The notes under the pieces: generated by a model
Seen by the model: the letters and a program-made list of their open reading frames with translations, nothing else
What the model was told of the DNA's origin: nothing
Database searches by the model: none
Made by a program: the position numbers and the translations under genes
Part shown: one piece after another, positions 13,262 through 16,721 of the stretch
Layout of the letters: the number at the start of each line of letters is the position of its first letter
Numbering within the stretch: the stretch's first letter is position 1
Assembly (NCBI GenBank): GCA_964434235.1
Contig: CAYSUN010000028.1
Coordinates: 1 to 16,721 of the forward strand
Origin: JABMRF01 sp964434235
Lineage (GTDB): Bacteria; Patescibacteriota; Patescibacteriia; UBA11705; JABHMO01
DNA: 16,721 bases
Reading direction: 5' to 3'

Positions 13262-13532
13262 AGCATTAAAAAAAATCATTAAACTTGATCAAGAAGGACA
13301 AGGCTGGCAACTTTTAACAATTTTATCTTTTATTTTCTTTCTGTGCCAATTTTTCATGCTTATATATTGGTTTGTTCAAACAAAGATTAATTCCATGCCT
13401 TACACTATGTTTTTGGTATCTACGCCTTTGTTATTAATGATAACTATTATCTTTTGGCTCAAATACAGACTTGCTACAAAAAAGATTCATGAAATCATAG
13501 AATTAGAATTAGAATTAGAAAAATCTAGCTAA
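13251..13532 (+). CDS. Small two-helix membrane protein, partner of the preceding gene
   Basis: The 93-residue protein starts at the ATG at 13251, chosen over an earlier in-frame ATG at 13227 because AAGGAGG (13235-13241) lies 9 bases before it. It has a short charged helix (MEIKALKKIIKLDQEG), membrane helices at about 20-42 and 51-70, and a C-terminal charged helix ending in ELELELEKSS. The tail is encoded by a TAGAAT hexamer repeat (13498-13521). It overlaps the stop of the previous gene by 11 bases. No family was recognised. Confidence 0.75.
   Translation: MEIKALKKIIKLDQEGQGWQLLTILSFIFFLCQFFMLIYWFVQTKINSMPYTMFLVSTPLLLMITIIFWLKYRLATKKIHEIIELELELEKSS
13498..13521 (+). repeat. Hexanucleotide TAGAAT repeat in the C-terminal coding region
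   Basis: Almost four tandem copies of TAGAAT encode alternating Glu and Leu. A hexamer change would keep the frame and only lengthen or shorten the C-terminal helix. Confidence 0.7.
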
Positions 13533-13553
13533 AGATTCAATAAAGGCGAAAAC

Positions 13554-13582
13554 TTGCTTTTCTTGGAGTCACTAAGTATAAT
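13554..13582 (+). promoter_or_regulatory. Consensus-like promoter of a small RNA gene
   Basis: TTGCTT (13554-13559), 17 bases, TATAAT (13577-13582). The start would be near 13589, only 22-57 bases after the stop of the membrane-protein gene, and no open frame follows before the terminator. Confidence 0.75.
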
Positions 13583-13588
13583 ATGAAT

Positions 13589-13689
13589 ACCTGCGCTTGG
13601 CAGGGGACGGATATTCCAACTGGAAGTCCAGACTAAATTCATTTTATCCGTCATATATAGCGGAAAGTCCTAGTACTTTCCGCTTTTTC
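13589..13689 (+). ncRNA. Candidate ~100-nt structured small RNA, unassigned
   Basis: A short transcription unit is bounded by a TTGCTT-17-TATAAT promoter and a terminator, with no protein-coding frame of note. It can fold into a first hairpin CCTGC/GCAGG (13590-13604), a second long-range helix GACGGATA (13606-13613) with TATCCGTC (13645-13652) enclosing a hairpin CTGGA/TCCAG (13620-13631) or alternatively TTCC/GGAA, and the terminator stem. The stretch is more GC-rich than its flanks. I see no match to SRP RNA, 6S or the common riboswitch cores I know. As it is followed by a terminator and then a convergent gene, it is not a leader of a downstream gene on this strand. A regulatory RNA is the simplest reading. 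Confidence 0.6.
13660..13688 (+). terminator. Terminator of the small RNA
   Basis: GCGGAAAGT (13660-13668) and ACTTTCCGC (13675-13683) form a perfect 9-bp stem around a six-base loop, followed by five T. Confidence 0.9.
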
Positions 13690-13694
13690 ATTTT

Positions 13695-13717
13695 AAAAAA
13701 ATCAGATTTAATTCTGA
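13695..13717 (-). terminator. Weak terminator of the polytopic membrane-protein gene
   Basis: On the minus strand TCAGA / TCTGA pair around ATTAAA (13717-13702), followed by seven T (13701-13695). It lies about 30 bases after the minus-strand stop at 13748. The 5-bp stem makes it weak. Confidence 0.5.
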
Positions 13718-13747
13718 GTTCTTGTAATGTTATTCTAATCTTTAATG

Positions 13748-15817
13748 TTATGGTTTTATTTTAAAATAAAATATATATTCAGTGTTATTGTCAGTTGTAA
13801 AATAGTCATTAGCAATCAGTTTTGTCTCTTCGATAATCTTTTCTGAATTTGACCAATAAATTGGTAAAACAAAGTATACACTTTGAACGCCAGCAGAATT
13901 ACCAGCTTTTTGAATGTATTCAAGTTTAACTTCTTCAAAAACCATTTTTTCGAAATAATGATAAACTGAATCTTTGCTAGCGTTTGGAATTGAGTAATAA
14001 AACTCATTGTTATAATAATGGGCAAAACCATTTTCTCGAATGGCTGCGGCCGCAAGCATTTGATTGCTAAGTACGATGTAACTACCGGCCGCATGATTGT
14101 TTATCAATTGAACAGCTTCGATATCAGCTTTTGTAACATTGTATTCTTTGGAATCTTTGTAATCATCTTTCACGGGATAAGAAAAATATAAACTTGTTGA
14201 AGTAACAAGAACTAAAAGCAAAACAACAAAAACTTTTCCAATTAAATTTTCTTTTTCTTGAAAATTTTTCTGAATTAAAATATAAATAAGGTAAATAAAT
14301 ATTGGCAACCAAAAATATAATGCTAATTCAAATATCCTTTGTAAAAACTGAGCTTGGTTTTGGTTTGTAGCAAAATTAAAATTAATAAACAATTTTGTAA
14401 TAAAATAATTTGCAAACATTATTAAACCAAAGACAAAGGTCACTTTAAACTTTTTAAATTCTTTTCGAGTAATTAGCAAGCAAACGCCTATAATTACACT
14501 AGCGAAGAAAAGTAACTTGAGATTTGCGCCTACGGCATAATTCAAATCTTCAATGAAGCGAAATTGATGTTTATATTGCCAAATAGGCGAGCTTACAATT
14601 TCGCTTAAATTCGGCCACTTAAAGCTTACCTTAAATCCATTAATAAAAGAATTTGCAATAAATAACAATGGAAAAATGAAAGCACTGCCAAAAGCTATAA
14701 ATGCACCTAAATATTTTTGAATTTTTTTATTTTCAAGTTCTTTAATATATAAATAAATAATAAAAGCTAAAATTGGAAAACCAAATAATGGATGAATTGT
14801 AAAAGTATAAATACCTAGGATTAAAAGAAATAAACGATTAACACTGGTAAAACTTAAAAATATTATTATTAAGCAAAGTAAGTTAGTTATGCCTTGTGGT
14901 GTCGTTAATATAAAATAATTAATTGGCAAAATCAAAGCGCCCAAAATTGCGGGCAAAGCATATTTTTCTTTTAACTTCGCACCTTCAGTTAACGCGTAGT
15001 AAATTGTGCTTGGAAAAAATATTGCCCAACTTAATGGCAAAAATATTTTATTCAAAAATTCGATTGAAACTTGGGTTATGTTTTGGATAAAAATTAAACT
15101 TGAATATTCACCAACATAATAAATTGTTTTTGGTAGTAAAAATCCGCTGGCTATAATATTTTTCATGGCCGCTAAATGCAAAAAGGGATCATAACCATAA
15201 CCAATTTTGTAAATCATTAAAGCTAAACATGAGAATAAACAAGAATATAAAATTAAAGATATTTTTTTCAAAGTTGAGTTGTGGCTTTTTAACAAGAAAA
15301 TAATTAAAAAGAAAGTAGTAAAAATGAAATAAAGAAAAAATTGGCTCGTTAATAAATTCCATGGGGAACTGATAGCTTGATCAGTTCTTACTTTGAATAA
15401 AAAAACAAAACTTGGCAATAAAAAAGCCAAAAACCCAATAAACCAAGTTGAAAATTTTTCTTTGATTAAACTAGCCTGCAATTGGGCTGACTTATTTATT
15501 TTTTCAGTAAATAATTCTATAGCTATTGTTGTTATTAAAAATGATAAAATTATAGTGAAGTGATTTAATCGATACAAATAAAAACCAATCCATAGTATAA
15601 TAGAGTTACTGGCCAAGAATAATAAAGACCCATAAAGTAACTGAAAAAACAAATCAAATTTACTAAATATTTTTTGTCCAAGTTTGCGTCCGTAATAATA
15701 AAGAATTACAAAAAACAAACAACAACCCAGCCAACTGTTTTGTAAAATATAAATATTTGCTAAAATGATTCCAGCTAAAGCTACGGGCAGGCTAAATTTA
15801 AAAAAATTAGTTTTCAT
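13748..15817 (-). CDS. Polytopic membrane protein, possible GT-C-type glycosyltransferase
   Basis: The 689-residue protein has more than ten hydrophobic helices over residues 1-550 and a soluble C-terminal domain of about 140 residues (KDDYKDSKEYNVTKADIEAVQ onward, with GSYIVLSNQMLAAAA). An outer-loop motif YGYDPFLHLAAMKNIIASGFLLPK, with Asp210 and His214, resembles the acidic first-loop motif of GT-C enzymes, which use lipid-linked sugars at the outer face of the membrane. That function is inference. The ATG at 15817 has no Shine-Dalgarno; a TGCTAAAAT extended -10 (15832-15824) predicts transcription starting at or next to the ATG, so the message is probably leaderless. It is divergent from two small membrane-protein genes that may serve the same envelope process. 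Confidence 0.8.
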   Translation of the reverse strand: MKTNFFKFSLPVALAGIILANIYILQNSWLGCCLFFVILYYYGRKLGQKIFSKFDLFFQLLYGSLLFLASNSIILWIGFYLYRLNHFTIILSFLITTIAIELFTEKINKSAQLQASLIKEKFSTWFIGFLAFLLPSFVFLFKVRTDQAISSPWNLLTSQFFLYFIFTTFFLIIFLLKSHNSTLKKISLILYSCLFSCLALMIYKIGYGYDPFLHLAAMKNIIASGFLLPKTIYYVGEYSSLIFIQNITQVSIEFLNKIFLPLSWAIFFPSTIYYALTEGAKLKEKYALPAILGALILPINYFILTTPQGITNLLCLIIIFLSFTSVNRLFLLILGIYTFTIHPLFGFPILAFIIYLYIKELENKKIQKYLGAFIAFGSAFIFPLLFIANSFINGFKVSFKWPNLSEIVSSPIWQYKHQFRFIEDLNYAVGANLKLLFFASVIIGVCLLITRKEFKKFKVTFVFGLIMFANYFITKLFINFNFATNQNQAQFLQRIFELALYFWLPIFIYLIYILIQKNFQEKENLIGKVFVVLLLVLVTSTSLYFSYPVKDDYKDSKEYNVTKADIEAVQLINNHAAGSYIVLSNQMLAAAAIRENGFAHYYNNEFYYSIPNASKDSVYHYFEKMVFEEVKLEYIQKAGNSAGVQSVYFVLPIYWSNSEKIIEETKLIANDYFTTDNNTEYIFYFKIKP

Positions 15818-15823
15818 GCTTTA

Positions 15824-15832
15824 ATTTTAGCA
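15824..15832 (-). promoter_or_regulatory. Extended -10 promoter of the polytopic membrane-protein gene
   Basis: On the minus strand TGC plus TAAAAT, with no good -35 box (TTTTTC at the 17-base position). The predicted start falls on the ATG at 15817. Confidence 0.45.
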
Positions 15833-15929
15833 TAATTTATAAAAAAGAAAAATATATATATCGTGGACTTGTCGAAGGTAAGTTTACTGAAAGATGCCGA
15901 TAAAAAGTAACTTTCCAAAGGAACAATTT

Positions 15930-16436
15930 ATGAATAAAACATTAAAAATTTGTAAGCTAACTATTATTAGTTTTTTAGTTACAGTTTTTGTTATTTTAGT
16001 TTGGGAAAAAGTTGCCTTAAGTAATAGTCTATCTTATGAATATAATTTTTCAACTGAGCCAAGCTTTATTCAAGGATTTTTCCCAGAAGGCCGAATTTTG
16101 CAAACTGATGAATGGCAACAAATAAATTCTGAGCCAGTTTATATCACCGTTTACACACCGCGTGAATACAAAACTGCAAATATTAAATTTCGTTATTATA
16201 AACCATATGACGCACAAGCTAAATTAGGTTTAAAGTTAAATGTTAATGATTGGGCATTTTATTTTAATGAATTAAAAGAAACTCCAGACGGATTTTTTGA
16301 TCAGGAAATGGAATTTGATTTAGCCCAAGCTGAAAGAATTAATAATAAATATAAATTCATCCTAGCCATAAATGAATTTGGTTGGACAGGTGATAAGTTT
16401 TTAGCTGATAATATACAAATAGAATTTATTAAATAA
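15930..16436 (+). CDS. Membrane-anchored outer-domain protein, unknown function
   Basis: From the ATG at 15930 the protein has 168 residues. AAAGGA at 15917-15922, 7 bases upstream, favours this start over an in-frame ATG at 15894. One membrane helix (about 9-27) is followed by an outer domain with alternating strands: FFPEGRILQTDEWQQI, PVYITVYTPREYKTANIKFRYY, AKLGLKLNVNDWAFYFNEL, and a C-terminal EFGWTGDKFLADNIQIEFIK. The strand order suggests a jelly-roll or carbohydrate-binding-like beta sandwich, but no family was recognised. It lies divergent from the possible GT-C gene and 2 bases before the next gene, so an envelope role is plausible. Confidence 0.75.
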   Translation: MNKTLKICKLTIISFLVTVFVILVWEKVALSNSLSYEYNFSTEPSFIQGFFPEGRILQTDEWQQINSEPVYITVYTPREYKTANIKFRYYKPYDAQAKLGLKLNVNDWAFYFNELKETPDGFFDQEMEFDLAQAERINNKYKFILAINEFGWTGDKFLADNIQIEFIK

Positions 16437-16438
16437 CA

Positions 16439-16645
16439 ATGAAAATCTTAGATAAAACTAATTTTTGGCTCAGATTATTGCAATTCACTTTTCAAGCTTT
16501 GCTTGTATTTTGGTTGGTTTTAGCGACTTGTGAATTGTTTATGCCAGGATTTGCTATTTATTATATAGATCTGAATTGGTTATTTTTGCTTATTGGCATT
16601 TTAGCGATAATTCAATTGTTTCTGAATAAAAAAGATCAGCAGTAA
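16439..16645 (+). CDS. Small two-helix membrane protein, unknown function
   Basis: The 68-residue protein has two hydrophobic helices (about 13-34 and 42-60), a motif MPGFAIYYIDLNW between them, and a basic C-terminal tail. Only two bases separate it from the previous stop, and it has no ribosome site of its own, so it is probably translated by coupling. The stop codon lies in the loop of the terminator hairpin. Confidence 0.7.
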   Translation: MKILDKTNFWLRLLQFTFQALLVFWLVLATCELFMPGFAIYYIDLNWLFLLIGILAIIQLFLNKKDQQ

Positions 16646-16660
16646 AAAAGCTGATTTTTT
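16635..16660 (+). terminator. Terminator after the small membrane-protein pair
   Basis: ATCAGC (16635-16640) and GCTGAT (16650-16655) pair around a nine-base loop that contains the TAA of the preceding gene; a T run follows. Confidence 0.75.
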
Positions 16661-16672
16661 GAAAAATAAGGG

Positions 16673-16701
16673 TATAATAAAGCAAAAGGCACAGGTATAA
16701 T
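16673..16701 (+). promoter_or_regulatory. Tandem -10-like boxes at the right edge
   Basis: GGTATAATA occurs twice (TATAAT at 16673-16678 and 16696-16701), 23 bases apart. No clear -35 is seen for either. They probably belong to a gene beyond the window. Confidence 0.3.
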
Positions 16702-16721
16702 AGAGAAAGACACTAAACTAA

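Overview
The window looks like chromosomal DNA of a small-genome, AT-rich bacterium, most likely a member of the Candidate Phyla Radiation (Patescibacteria). This is inferred, not proven. The reasons are the low GC of the coding regions, Shine-Dalgarno sites and hairpin-plus-T-run terminators (bacterial), a single-chain dimeric-type GlyRS, a lemA-htpX pair, a very large cysteine-rich surface protein, several small membrane proteins without recognisable families, and a mix of leaderless and Shine-Dalgarno-led genes. No insertion sequence, phage gene, tRNA, rRNA or CRISPR array was seen.

Layout. 1-490: 3' end of glycyl-tRNA synthetase and its terminator. 672-5705: one gene for a 1677-residue secreted protein with a signal peptide, about 700 residues of cysteine-rich modules (some recently duplicated at DNA level), a long mixed middle, a PKD-like C-terminal part and a membrane anchor with a basic tail. 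5706-6204: no protein gene. It holds the terminator of the giant gene and, on the minus strand, a GC-rich structured RNA gene of about 365 nt with its own promoter, closing stem and terminator, which I cannot assign to a known family. 6205-7425: rarA, probably leaderless. 7532-9399: a two-gene unit of unknown function, the first a protein of five tandem repeats. 9490-9822: a small minus-strand gene of unknown function. 9944-11443: lemA-htpX operon. 11466-12053: minus-strand membrane-anchored DUF2140-like protein. 12097-12867: SpoU/TrmH-family RNA methyltransferase. 12950-13532: two overlapping small two-helix membrane proteins. 13589-13689: a second candidate non-coding RNA, about 100 nt, with a textbook promoter and terminator. 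13748-15817: minus-strand polytopic membrane protein, possibly GT-C-like. 15930-16645: two small membrane proteins with a terminator. 16661-16721: tandem -10-like boxes leading out of the window.

The genes do not form one pathway. Housekeeping functions (translation, replication-fork maintenance, RNA modification, membrane protein quality control) alternate with envelope proteins. The items most worth following are the two unassigned RNA genes, the mosaic cysteine-rich giant protein with its sorting-signal-like C-terminus, and the five-repeat protein operon.
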